From contig OZ005615.1 of NCBI GenBank assembly GCA_963930655.1, positions 13,038,001 to 13,102,000 of the forward strand: DNA of 64,000 bases, read 5' to 3'. The notes under the pieces were generated by a model. It ran no database searches, was not told where the DNA came from, and saw only the letters and a program-made list of their open reading frames with translations. Shown here one piece after another: positions 11,620 to 23,510 of this stretch. The DNA comes from Myrica gale. Taxonomy: Eukaryota; Streptophyta; Magnoliopsida; Fagales; Myricaceae. Made by a program: the position numbers and the translations under genes. Position 1 is the stretch's first letter, and each line of letters opens with the position of its first letter.

Positions 11620-14044
11620 TCATTTCTCATATCTTGCATGAGAAGAAATCTCTATCGGAACCCCAGTTGAAGAAGTTGAAACCCTGGCTGGGCTTGGAGA
11701 AGAAACAGCAGGCGTTGTCAGCCTATATGCATGTGGATGTTGAATAATTACTAGTATCGCATCTTTCGAGCAGTGGCCGGAAGGAGAAGTTGGCTACATG
11801 ACCAAAAAAATGCATCTCAGCACATATACCAGCATAAGTTTTTAAGGCTGAATATACATATGCCACTGAAAGATTAACCTTTAAAAGGAGAGTAAAGATA
11901 TGAAATATTATGGCCATGTGCAATTAGCTTGCCATTATAGAACAAATCAGGATACCCGGGGTGGAACAAAAGATTCTACGATGAAACAAAGGTCAAAAAA
12001 GAACTATCCATAATTAAATAGGAGACTAAGAGGGTATATGTACAAGTTTCCATTACTTACCACCCCAATGTGCCATGGACGACGACCAAAATCTTTGAAA
12101 GTTGCTGCATCCATGTCCTGCAGTAGCATGACTCAATTACGAGGTGATATAAACCAATACCTTAATAACCATGTTTGAGAGGAATATAGTTGTTTTATTT
12201 CCTGATGGGCCCTGATTCATGGGACTTTACCCTCCCTAAATGGGTGATGGTCTTAAGATGTTCCTAGCATGTGAAAGTGTATAATATGCATTACTATGTA
12301 GTCAGTGAATGCGAGTTGCAAGTTTGCAACCTTTTTGGTGTCCTTCATATGAAGTGAACTAGATTAGACAAGAGCAATGAACCAAAATTCTCAATGTAGA
12401 ATGTGGTTTGATTATTATCACTAATCTAACCCAATCTCCATGGAGCTTAAACTAGCATTATGACCAGCGTCAATCATTGAAATACTAATGTTGATAGTAC
12501 GCAATATGAAGTAACACTCATCCTTCAGCTTCAAAGGATTATATTAACTGGTTTATGGAATGTGATTAAGATCAAATTATCTCAATGGGGAAAATGACTT
12601 ACAATGGTGTAGATGGGAGGCACCATAGTCTCCCCTTTGGACTTCAAAGTTGGCATAACAGAGAAACGTGGAGTCAAGTCTTGTGACCTGAAAGTCCACC
12701 TGTGGAAACAGTAAAAGAAAAAATAGCAGCTACATCAATGGAATTGTCAGGGGACAAACAAAGAAAAGAGTGTTCTGGTATCCATATGGTATGATCCATA
12801 GGTTCATAAACCAACATGAGTTGGTATGTACCTACTGAGGGAGTGATATCACGGAATCATGCTATTAATACATACCCAATGTACATAAAGATGCAGAATT
12901 GTGCCCATTCTCGAACTAGCAAGCGAAGCCAGTAAGTTTCTGATGAGTCATCCATGTTAATGTATATCTGAAGATTAAAATACTTGTCACGGTCCACATG
13001 GGTACATAATCCTTAAAATACTATGAAAATGAAATCATTACATTCATACCACTGTTTCTGTCATAGCCACAATCTGCATTGCAACCTGAAATTTCCTGTA
13101 CAGAACAAAAGGAAACAGCACTCCAATAATGTGATGCCATTCTCTTTTTAAAGCAGGTAAATTTACAACCTCAAAACATCAAAAGGCTTTCTTATGGTAT
13201 CTTCACTACTTACTTGAACATCATGTACTTTGTATAAACTGCATCACGCATTGTATGAACATCCTCATCCTCTATGAAATTCAATTGTCCCCGTAATACT
13301 GCTAAATTTTGTGATATATGGTGGAAAATCAAAGAGAACGATACAAAATAATTAAGCAACAGAAGAACCTGAGAAAGAGTGAGGTAAAAAAGAATTAATA
13401 TATGGGCAGACCAAATTACATGCTTTATATCAGCATCAGTTAGCCATTGCTAACAAGTTTTTTGAAGGAACCAGCCAAGAAACTCACTGTGAAGTAAGGT
13501 ACAGAAGCTCTGTAACCAACAAGAGTCAAGTAAAAGACACACCCAAGTGCAGCTGTAGTACGGCGCTCAGTTACAGAAAGACGCTCACACATGATGCAAT
13601 AACCATGAGAAATGAGCAAAAAGGACACAAAGCAAGCTGTCTGAAAGAGCACTCCAGTTACGTAGACCCCAAATGATATCCACAGTGAACATACTTCAAA
13701 ATTAAAGCATGAATACCTGAAAGAACAGTGCCTTGAGATGTTAAGATAGTTTGAAGTATTGAACTATACACACATCAATTATGCATTACCTTACCCCAAA
13801 TGCCCATAGCATGTGGTATTATTTCTTGCATATTAAATGAGCCTCATAAGTTTGCAACTTAAGCACTGTCTACTTACCAAAGTGTCTTCTCGTCTCTTGT
13901 ATAGATGCTGCTCCTTATAACTCATTTTACCATTTCTTCTTTCATTTTTGCTTTACTAATAACTGGACCCCAAGGCACTGGGCGCCTCATTGTGAAGAGA
14001 ACCGAATGCATGCCCCTCCACACCACCCCCCTCCATAGCCCAGC

Positions 14045-14080
<36 letters not shown>

Positions 14081-15389
14081 CCACATACTTTCATAAACTA
14101 CATCTATCATGTTTTAAACAACAGTAGCATCCATGACAATAAAGGTACTTCGAACATATGTCTCTTGTACAAGCAACTATACAGAAGCTCCATTTCAGGT
14201 GTTTTAGCAGCTTCCTACTGATTAAATAAACTACCTTCTTTGGCCCACTCTAGATTTAGATTGTCTCTATGAGAATCTAGCAACAACCAACTGAATACTT
14301 CAACTACATAGACTATAATGGTAGACAACTGTTAAAAGCCATATTCATGTTGACAAGAACGAAGTTGAACAGCGTCTTTGTTTTATTGTTACTTCTTGCA
14401 GTAAATTTAAGTTACCAATTCTACCATTGACAACAAGAGCATACCAGAAGAGGAAAGATAGGGTCAGTTGCAAAGCTTTGATCAATGGAACAGACGCGAG
14501 CAACCATTGCAAATTATTCGTCTGCTCTAGTATAAGAACATCACAAAACAAAGAACAAATTACATTTCACCAATAATAGCTTCAAAGTTCAGTAAAGGCA
14601 TAGCTTTTCCAGCGATGAACCTGAATGAAACCACAAATAAAAATATAAACTGATAACCAAAATCAAGATTTCTATGACTTCATTGGCCATTTTGCTGAAA
14701 AGCTAGAAATGAGATATAATAAAACCTTAAAATTCATTTATAGGGCCTTAGACAACAAAATTCCACGCTGAACCTAGCATGACTTATTGATTTAGATTCA
14801 TTAACGAGAAATATTTCTTATAGAAACAGGATCAACATGAGACTGGTATCAAATTTTATTCTCTCGGACAGTGCCCAATTCTCTAAGAAAAAAAAAACGA
14901 GAAAACGTATCAAAACAAAAAAAGACTCCCGAAACAAGGTGAAAAAAAACAAAAAAAAAATCAAACTCAGGTAGTGTAATATACAAGCTGGCAGGTCACA
15001 AAAGAGGTCTTGAAATCTAAATTTCAAGACGTGAATGCTCTCCCACTTTCCCAACAACTCTCTCGCATTAAAGAAAACCTCTTCATACACTCTCAGTAAG
15101 CAAACGACACCGAAAGAATCCACAAACTCGCAGCTAAAAACCCGTGACTTCAAGGGATCACAGAATACCCAACAAATCAGAACGCTCAAAATTCATGTAT
15201 AACCAAACTGATCAATGAAAATTAAACGAAAATATGGACCTGAAAATGGCGGTTTTTGTAGGTGTTCATGGTCCAAGAACAAGCAGAGACGAACCAAATC
15301 GACAAGAAGGCGAGGTACAGAGAAGGCAGAGGCCGATACGACTCGTCCAGCCCGATACGATACGCTCCAGTACTCGGCGTTACGTCCAT
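11620..15389 (-). CDS. Seven-transmembrane protein, lung-7TM-receptor-like (nine exons)
   Basis: Exons read on the minus strand are 15389-15240, 14521-14445, 13716-13488, 13368-13214, 13095-13050, 12967-12876, 12699-12603, 12117-12061 and 11793-11620. All introns have GT/AG borders. The phases fit exactly and give 1077 nt, 358 aa and a TGA stop at 11622-11620. The protein starts MDVTPSTGAYRIGLDES. About seven hydrophobic segments follow, among them LYLAFLSIWFVSACSW, LQWLLASVPLIKALQ, FGVYVTGVLFQ and LLVREWAQFCIFMYIGW. A soluble, Ser/Pro-rich tail follows. There is no signal peptide and no large N-terminal ectodomain. I recall plant proteins with this core annotated as lung seven transmembrane receptor family; that name is from memory, and the function is unknown. 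The exon 1 donor (CAG|GTCCAT) is weak but the phase fits. The gene looks intact. Confidence 0.82.
13962..14076 (+). repeat. Possible SINE-like or retroposed fragment with a long A tail in an intron
   Basis: A non-AT-rich stretch of about 85 bp (GGACCCCAAGGCACTGGGC onward) ends directly in a run of about 30 A at about 14047-14076, in the intron between exons 2 and 3 of the seven-TM gene and antisense to it. The composition change and A tail suggest a retroposon. I could not find a clear TSD or tRNA-like boxes, so this is tentative. Confidence 0.3.
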
Positions 15390-18300
15390 TTTGAACGAAA
15401 CGGAGTCTATGCACGGAGTTTGTTGGTGGGATTCGCAGCTTCTAATTCACAGTTTAGTTTCAGTTTTTATCTTTCTCCCGTGCTTCGGCTTTGGGCTCAT
15501 TATGCTCTATTTATATGCGCAGACACGTGTCTCTTCAGTTATTTCTTCAGCATTTTATTCAATGAGTTCTTAGAAAACTAGAACATGACTTGCATTAAAT
15601 TACGGTTAACTCCATCAAGTATTTCGACGGGTTTCATGTACCTTAAATAAAACAAATTGTACTATTACACCAAAAAAAAACAAATTGTACTAAATTAGTA
15701 AATGGTGGGAATTAATTTTGATAAAAATACAAAATTATAATTAATTAATTTGGGATGAAAAAATAATGGAAAATAACGAAATCCTAGTCCCTTTTATATA
15801 AGACGATGGGGATGTAAAAGCATATACAGAATATCCAAAAATAAATAAAATACAGGTTTTCTTTTTAAAATAATATAGGAGTATTTTTTTTAGCAGCATT
15901 GATTACAATAATTTTTTCACTAACTAATCTCTCTTTTACAAATCTCAACAACTTTCAAACTCAAATATTTTTTTATAAACTCCAACACCTTTTTTCATAA
16001 ATACGAAGATAATCTACACTACTTCCGACAAAATTTAAACACAACTTGTTCGCGCCTAACAAGTTGGGCTCAAATCCACTTTTTAATATTACAAAATTCT
16101 CTTAATATTTTTTCACTAATTCTTATAAAATTTCAAATTTTTCTAACCCTAACCAAACTTCAAAAAAATGTGTTGCTAAAATGTAATGTATAACTTCTTT
16201 GTTTGGGTCTTTGTGGGCATTTCTAAGATGGATGGATTTGTCTGTGTCTTTCGTTTCTACGACAAGTTTCGAATGGGTTTGTTTAATGGAAAGAATAATA
16301 TAGAAGGGGAATTGTTAAAAAGAAAAGTAGGTAAGGGGGCATAATGGAAACAACGAGGGTTAATATAGCAAATTAAAATTTTCTCTAATTTACATCTGCA
16401 TTTTTTGTCTATATCTTATATATATTTTTCGATTCTTTCAGATTTTAGTGGTGCAAGTACATAGGACGTATTCAGACAATAACCGAACCATCGCCCCAGC
16501 TAGACAGGCTAGACTCCTGTTTTTCAGGCCAGAGTTTGAGGATCGACCAAAACATCAAAAGATTATTTTCTTGAAAACTATCATTGTCTTTTTCTCTCCC
16601 CATTCGTTCATAAGCTTGTCGAAATCCAAAAGTAGCATTCTTTGCATGGGTGTTTGAAAATATTATAATGCCAACATAAATCACTCCTTTCGACATGGAC
16701 GTGAAGAGCATTTTGTCCCTTCCTATAATTAATCTAAGCTCAAAACAGAGAGAGAGACAGCAAGCATGATATGGACAAGATTGTAATTTCCCGTCTCATA
16801 GTTTCAAAACCACCCATTTGCATGTGGGGATAATTTATATTTCATAAAGATAGGGGAATGAGGAATGGGTAGCTTAATGACACTTAAAAAGAATGTTCAT
16901 GAAGTTTAGGCTAGCAATTTATTTACCTTAAAAACTCCTAGAAAGATCTTTCTTGAGGCAATCATATCATGTGGTCGGTTACTGATGGTTGATTGAAAAA
17001 TATTGATATAAAAGAAGAAGCTAAAAAGGGATAAATGCCTCTTGATGAAAACTCTTAACCCAATGGCAAAGGGATGAAAGCAGTCAGTGTCATCCATAAA
17101 GCACTGAGGGGCATTGTGATTGGAAATTCCATAGACTAATAATGTTGATATATAAATGATGGGGTTATTTAAATAACATATCCTGTAATGTCTAACTGAG
17201 TTAAGTAGATTCATTTGCATGTACTTTTGCCTTTTGAAGTCTCTAGACGATGGACCCACTTTGTACTAGATGATAAAAAATAAATAAAACCCAAAAAGAA
17301 TTATTCCATTTTGAATGGTATCAATCACCAAGTCAACGTAGGGAAAAGGGTTCTTTATACATGGGGGGTATGGCAAACCACTATGCAAGTGTCTTAAGAA
17401 AGCAGCTTGGCAGCTGCGTTTTAGATATAACAGTCTTTGGTTGTACAAACGAAATGTTACATTAGGTGAACAAACTCACTAACAAAACTAGTTTCCTTCG
17501 ATCCCACTCCATTTAGGGAACTAATTTTTCCAACTAAAAGCTAGCCGTCGATCCCCAGAAGTCATAGAGCAATTACCAAATTTTGCGTATATTCTCTGGC
17601 TGCTTAATTATTATTCCAAGTTTGTCACCAGAACTCTTCTTGCGGATTTTGATATGGGAAGGACCATTTGCCTCAACTTTCATTTGTCTTGCATAAAACT
17701 GAATGTACCCCTCGATTGATAATGATATCTGCGTAGCTTTTAGTATCAAAGGTGATTTTCTTTTTGGTCGTTTTTGATCGACATATGTGAAGACACGCAA
17801 GAAACGACACCTAAATGGCTATAAATTGACTCGGCAGACATCGAGTTTAATTAAGTGTCCAACCACAGCGATAGGGAAAGCATTGAGGCCGATGTTTCCT
17901 TCCAAAACTGCGTCAATTTCGGCTCGATGGTGTAGAAAATGGGGTCATGATAGATGGGTGTTGAAGGGCAGACGATCTTCAGTCCTTGCGAATGAAGCGG
18001 ACTCGACCAAATTCAAGACCCAAAGACTTGCACCATCTCAGATATAACTGGAACTCCGGTTTCTCTTTTATTGGCCCAATGAAATGAAATGAAGAAAGAA
18101 AACGACCCATTAATTTAGGCCCTTGATAACTGGGAAGTGGGAACCAAACTTTTCTTACGGCCTGTATGATTCTCGATCCAAAAACAATTTTGTGCGTTTG
18201 TTCACACCTTATGGCCTATATTAAGTGCACTTTTTTGGATCATATGCATGATGGACGGCCCGGGCAACACATTCTAGATCTGTTGGAAATTATAAGCTAG

Positions 18301-18842
18301 AAGAGTTGGGCCTGGCCCAGAGTTCCTTTCTCTCTCCACCTTTCATGAATATATAGTGCGTCGCAGACGTCTCCCTCGTCACCATTAAAACGACTTTTGG
18401 GATGAAATCCCAGATGGTAAAGAAGAATGAAACTATTATGTTAAGAAATAATTTACGTAACATAGCTTGACTGTGATTAAGATTTAAGAATTTAATACGT
18501 AACATAGCCTTTAAAGTTGCTTTAAAACATTGCCGTAGATAGTGCTGATCAATCATTCTGACCATTTTTCTTTCTGCAATGGAGTGTAGGCCACATTGGG
18601 CCGCGGGCACTGGACGATGGACCGTTTTCTTCTTAGTAAAGCGGTTGGGAACTGTTTTCGGGCTAGTACTAGGTTGTTGAATGCTAAAACTCTTTTATCA
18701 CAGTTACAAATTACATGGTCTATTTGTCTCTTAGCTTTGCTCTTTCTCAGCCCGCAGTTTCTGCACCCACTTGCTGACAACCCTGCATATCCCAAAAAGG
18801 ATCAGACCAAACTATGAAACTCTTTTTGTTCGGTTTGGTGGG
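15390..18842. other. Intergenic region left of a hAT-type element
   Basis: The first few hundred bases hold the promoter and 5' UTR of the minus-strand seven-TM gene. The rest is AT-rich with only short chance frames on both strands. I see no exon series, RNA gene or clear transposon here. Confidence 0.4.
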
Positions 18843-18850
18843 TCTATTTG

Positions 18851-19649
18851 CAGGGGCGGAACTAGCTCATGACGATGGGGTTGGCCGTCGGCTAGAAAAC
18901 ATCCTTTTTTTTTTTGTGTAAGGCTTTAGCCCACCCTAGCCCGTCCCCCATCGTCATGGACTCATGGGCTAGTTCCGCCCCTGCAGTGACGGTGTTACAA
19001 TTCTTCTCTGCTTGAGTAGAGGAGATGATCTACTTGTATAGGCCTGTAGCTAGTCTTTGGCTGGCTCTAGTTTTCTTTTTCTTTCGTTTTACCGGACTTT
19101 CTCCGAAATCAAACTGGTGGTTATGTTTTGCATTTTTGTGCTTTTCCTTTATTCATTCCTTTGACTTCCTAGAAACTGGACACTTTGTGAATCCCGTGTT
19201 GACTATTTTGTCATGCATGTATAGCTAGTTTCCCTTGTTTGCTGGCTCGAAATCAAATGAATGTAAACTTTGAATCTGTAACGTGTTGTACTCTTTTGTT
19301 TAGTTGTGTTAGATATATGCATTAGGCGAGTAATTATGTCCTCGCCTGTATCATGGTGTTCCATAAAATATTTTATATGGCTATTTCCATTTTACGAAAT
19401 TGCTGTATGTAAAAAACTGAAAGTAGTTGCTGTTTTTTTTTGTTTGACAAATAACCTTGTTTTCTGTATTTTGGTTGGCTTTAGTGCATGATATTTACAT
19501 AGTATTTTAATATTTTTAGTGTTTTTAATTCTTAATTTTTGATATTTTAACTCTTAAGATATTTTTTTGCATTACTTAGTAAAAAAATTTTTTGTCATTT
19601 TTCCTTAGGAGTTCGACCCTCTTTCATTGGATTTTTGATTCCGCCACTG
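18851..19649 (+). mobile_element. hAT-type non-autonomous element with an 8-bp TSD
   Basis: The left end is CAGGGGCGGAACTAG and the right end GATTCCGCCACTG. An exact 8-bp TSD TCTATTTG flanks it (18843-18850 and 19650-19657). TSD length and termini are diagnostic of hAT. The first 135 bp form a foldback: the left end reappears inverted at about 18947-18985 (CTAGTTCCGCCCCTG). The last 150 bp are shared with the elements ending at 21593 and 30283 and with 36176-36365. No transposase is present. Confidence 0.85.
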
Positions 19650-19657
19650 TCTATTTG

Positions 19658-20329
19658 TGTCCATGCTGATGGCTGATGCACCATCTTGGGGAGATGATAT
19701 TATTCTCCTACACATGGATGGTTCCTTGAGGTAGCAAACTCTTGTGTCGTTTAATTGAAAATAATAGTTGAGATTTTACTTTCCATCAGAAATCAAGTAT
19801 TACTGTTCTGGTAGGGCTGCTTATAGGATGCTAATTGGCTAATATATATGCGCCAGGAAAGGCCTGGCTGATTAGGCCAGCCAAGCCCAGGGCGACGTAT
19901 GTTAATTAAATTAGGCCTAAGACTACATTTCTGGCACTAACAAAACGATAGCGTTCGTGCACAAAACAAAAACGACAGCTAGCGTTCGTACAAATACGTA
20001 CGATCGATACTGCAAAACCATTATTCAGTACTGCATGAGACTGGGGAGGACTTTCTCTTAACATTCAATGCAGGGTGATAAAGGAGAGACCAAATTAAGG
20101 GGGGTTCTGAAGTTGGGGAGATGATCGAAAGCAAAAGAACCAAATTACCTCCAAGCTGGAAGTTGTTAGCCTGATTTCAAGAACAACATTCTATGAGTTT
20201 GACGAAATATGTTAGTGTTGGCAGGAACAATGGGCTGTGCAAATAGGGTACATCTTCTACGCAAAAGATGTTCCAATAGACAATTACCACTAAACGAGGC
20301 CAAGATAATCTATATTATATATTGTCATG
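19658..20329. other. Intergenic spacer between two hAT-type elements
   Basis: No gene or structure supported. Confidence 0.4.
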
Positions 20330-20337
20330 GTCATTAC

Positions 20338-21593
20338 CACAGGCGGATCTAGCGTGGGGCGAAGGGGGGCAGCCCCAAAAATCAGTTCAAATTTTTTTTT
20401 TTAATCTGTTTTTTATATGGGTCAACCAAAGGCCGCCCCCCTTAAATCTGCCCCCCTTCGCCCCAAAAATCAGTTCAAAATTTTTTTTAATCTATTTTTT
20501 ATATGGGTCAACCAAAGGCCGCCCCCCTTAAATCCAGCGCCAAGGATTTTAATGATCCCTTTTGTCTTCTTTTGACCCCCCAATGTCTTTCTTCTCTCTC
20601 GTAAGTCACTGTGTTAGCTAACTTTTTCAAACTGGTTATTATCGAGATCACTGCTTATTGGTTGATGATAGCTGTAAATATATTTTTTACATTATTATAA
20701 CTATTAACTACTACAGATACGACAAAGGTATCTTGGAGTAAAGTTACCAGTACTTCGTTAATATTTTTGTTTAAGAGAAATTACCTTCAAAATCTATATA
20801 TTACATGCTCAATTTATATTGAATATTAATTATTTATTATAGTAAATATTATCCTAGTTTCTTTCACAGATTTTTAATAGAAAGGTGTGATTTGAGGGAT
20901 TTTAATCCTATGTGTATTTATCAGGCATCAGATTTTCTAAGTTTATACTTTTTCAATCCTAGACTTAGATACAAGACTAAGGTAAAGTCTTTTTGTGGTG
21001 ACGGTAAGCAATTATAAAGAATTCATTGCAGGTAACTAAACACGACAATGTATTTTTTTGAGATAAATGAAATTTTTAGTTATCAATTATAAATACTTAA
21101 ACTATCAATTTTAATACATTATAATTTCTAACTATTAATATTAGATAGAGTACTCTTTCTCTAATTTTTCCGTGAAACGGCACAAAATTTAGTGTTTTGC
21201 ACTTAAAATAACAACAATGCTCCCAATGACTTGTAAGTTGACAACAATACTCTTTGTCAGGTATGAAGACTGACTTGTCTAATAAGGTAAGAGATAACTG
21301 AATGAATGATAATATGATGGTTTACATTGAGAGAGAAAATTTTGAAACTATAAAGAACGAAGTCATTTTGCAACGTTTTTAGAAGATGCAAACTCGTAGG
21401 ATCCAATTATCACCTCTCACTCTCAACAAAAAGTACAGTACGTGTATTTCAATATAATATATTTTAAATATTTTTAGTCCTTAATTTTCGATATTTTAAC
21501 TCTAAAATACTTTTTTTCATTATATAGTAAAAAAAATTGTTATTTTTTCTTAAGAGTTTGCCCCCTTCAAATTCGTTTCTGGATCCGCCACTG
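20338..21593 (+). mobile_element. hAT-type non-autonomous element with a near-perfect 8-bp TSD
   Basis: The left end CACAGGCGGATCTAG and right end CTGGATCCGCCACTG are imperfect inverted repeats. The flanks are GTCATTAC (20330-20337) and GTCATTAT (21594-21601). Near the left end a unit of about 80 bp (CCCCAAAAATCAGTTCAAA to GGCCGCCCCCCTT) is repeated in tandem at about 20375-20530. Near 21355-21430 a decayed copy of the coding fragment at 29962-30127 is visible, followed by the shared 3' end. No transposase domain remains. Confidence 0.82.
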
Positions 21594-21601
21594 GTCATTA
21601 T

Positions 21602-23114
21602 TATGGCCTTTTCGCTTTTTTATTTTTTAATCATTTAATTTTGATATTACCTATTAAATTCAACGGAATTTGGAAAAGGTGACAGACCCACTGATATTCT
21701 GCAGCATTCATCGTGATCTAAAAGTCATATGATCACTTTGAAAATGATTGCCTTGAGGTCTCATAGAGCAATTACCAAAATAAAAGGTTAAAAAGTTGTT
21801 CGGGCCAAGTAATGGGAGACATTTTTACGCGTTAATTTACAAGAATATGATATTAATTTGCCAACCAGGACCAGAAGTCTTTCCTACCTTTTATTTAAAA
21901 AAAATATATTATTATTTTTCATTTTAAATTGAAGCTAAAATAGATCTTCTCCATTATGTTTGCTTGTGAGCGATCCCATACCAATTACCTTATTTGAAAT
22001 TACAACATGACCAATTACTTAATTCTTCAGCAAGTATGAATTGAAGGAATTCGACTTTGTACTCAAATTGCCCAAATAACACCGAATTAGTGATTATGAA
22101 TTAAAGGTAAGACTTTTTGGAGTGCGAATTGTCCAAATGACATAAACTCAGTATCCGATTATAATATTCTTACATCACGATCTGCAAGTCAGTCAGAACT
22201 CATGTTCCGTACAAAAGAAAAGAAAAGTAAAGTAAAGGAAAGATCAAATATACGATCGGAGTTTCAGGAAAAAGTAACGATTCGATAGGAGAGAGACTAC
22301 ATTGTAATATTTTATTATGTTAAAATTTTACACCACAACCGCAGTCTTAGTCTAGTCTTCATCTTCCAAAAGGCACCTTACTCATTTTCCGCAGAATATA
22401 CGTTCAGGGAAAAAAAAAACTAAAGAATGGTCGCAGAATCTTCATCAAAGTAGCAACCGCAGCTAAAAAGACTAATTTATTTGTAACGTTGGGTATTAAT
22501 GATAAGGGCCTACGAGGTCACCCGACGAGATATAATTTAGTATCATCAGAATCCAAAATAATCGACGATGACAATAATCGACTCCCGTGCAAATATTATG
22601 CAAAAAATGTGCTGATCAGGCAAAAAAAAACAAAACACTTAAAATTATAAAGAACCGACACAAAAGTTCAGTGAAGGCCCCACGGCGAGCGCAGAGAAAA
22701 CAAGAAGGCCCCAAGGCGCGATGCCTGAGGATAAAGGCTACCAAATGATCATAGAAGCTAGTTATATTAATCTTTATACTAGTATTATTCATCTGACTTT
22801 GTGGGTTTGTGTTGTAAAATTTTTAGTATTAGGTTTAGTAAAAAAGTGAAGAGAGAAGTAATTTTTTATATTTTTGTAGTGAAAAATTATGATTTGATGA
22901 GAAATAGAGATTATATTGTAGTATTTTTATTATATAAGGAATGAGAGATTATATTGTAGTACTCAAGCATGTTCATAATTCGAGACATCTATCGTCGGCA
23001 TGTTAAAACTAGGCCAGATCTATTTGAATAGGGTGCATAATAAGCTTGAGATTCATTCCAGCTCGTCAATCACGTCAAAAAAGAGCAAAAAAAAACAAAG
23101 AGTACAACTCTGTA
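21602..23114. other. Intergenic, AT-rich
   Basis: No gene is seen. About 22780-22960 carries a member of the AT-rich dispersed repeat also found near 24.5, 26.0-26.4, 50.6 and 51.9 kb (core GTGAAGAGAGAAG, then TTATAATAAAAAATTA-like sequence). Confidence 0.4.
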
Positions 23115-23122
23115 CTCTGCAT

Positions 23123-23502
23123 TAGGTCTGTCCAAAAAACCGGTCGGACCGGCCCGGACCGGTTTTGACCCAAACCGGTTGACTTTTTTGAAACCGGGTT
23201 GACCGGGCCGGTAAACCAGTGTATTCCGGTCCGGTTCCGGGTTACCCTCATGAAAACCCAGGACCGGACCGGAGTATACCTCTCCAAACCGGCCCAAACC
23301 GGAAATTGGCCCAAAATGGCAAGACCCAACCCTAAAACCGGTCCAAAATGGCATGACACAACCCTAAAACCGGCCCAAAATGGCATGACCCAAACCGATC
23401 TAAACCGGCCCAGACCGGACCGGACCGGTCCGATCTATATGCTTTAAAAAAGTTCCAGTTTGACCGATCAAACCGGCCTGGACAGGATATTGGGCACCCC
23501 TA
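23123..23502 (+). mobile_element. hAT-type MITE, rich in CCGG, with a perfect 8-bp TSD
   Basis: A 380-bp element starts TAGGTCTGTCC and ends GGGCACCCCTA, with CTCTGCAT on both sides (23115-23122 and 23503-23510). The interior is dominated by variants of ACCGG and GGCCCAAACCGG, which keep frames open on both strands by composition alone. Such repeats are densely methylatable at CG and CCG. There is no coding capacity. Confidence 0.82.
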
Positions 23503-23510
23503 CTCTGCAT

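Noticed and set aside
14571-14620. Candidate extra exon of the seven-TM gene (FIAGKAMPLLNF)
   Set aside because: It has AG/GT-like borders, but exon 1 ends in phase 0 and joins directly to the exon at 14521; including this piece would need a different phase and an alternative acceptor.
15234-15581. Plus-strand frames of 103-115 codons
   Set aside because: Antisense to exon 1 and the 5' region of the seven-TM gene, whose exon phases and length fit exactly.
17573-18047. Short basic open frames on both strands
   Set aside because: No splice partners, domains or composition shift support a gene; likely chance frames.
23070-23447. Overlapping open frames of 80-100 codons on both strands
   Set aside because: They are produced by the CCGG-rich repeats of the MITE at 23123-23502, which contain few stop triplets; the peptides are low-complexity GPV/FRV repeats.
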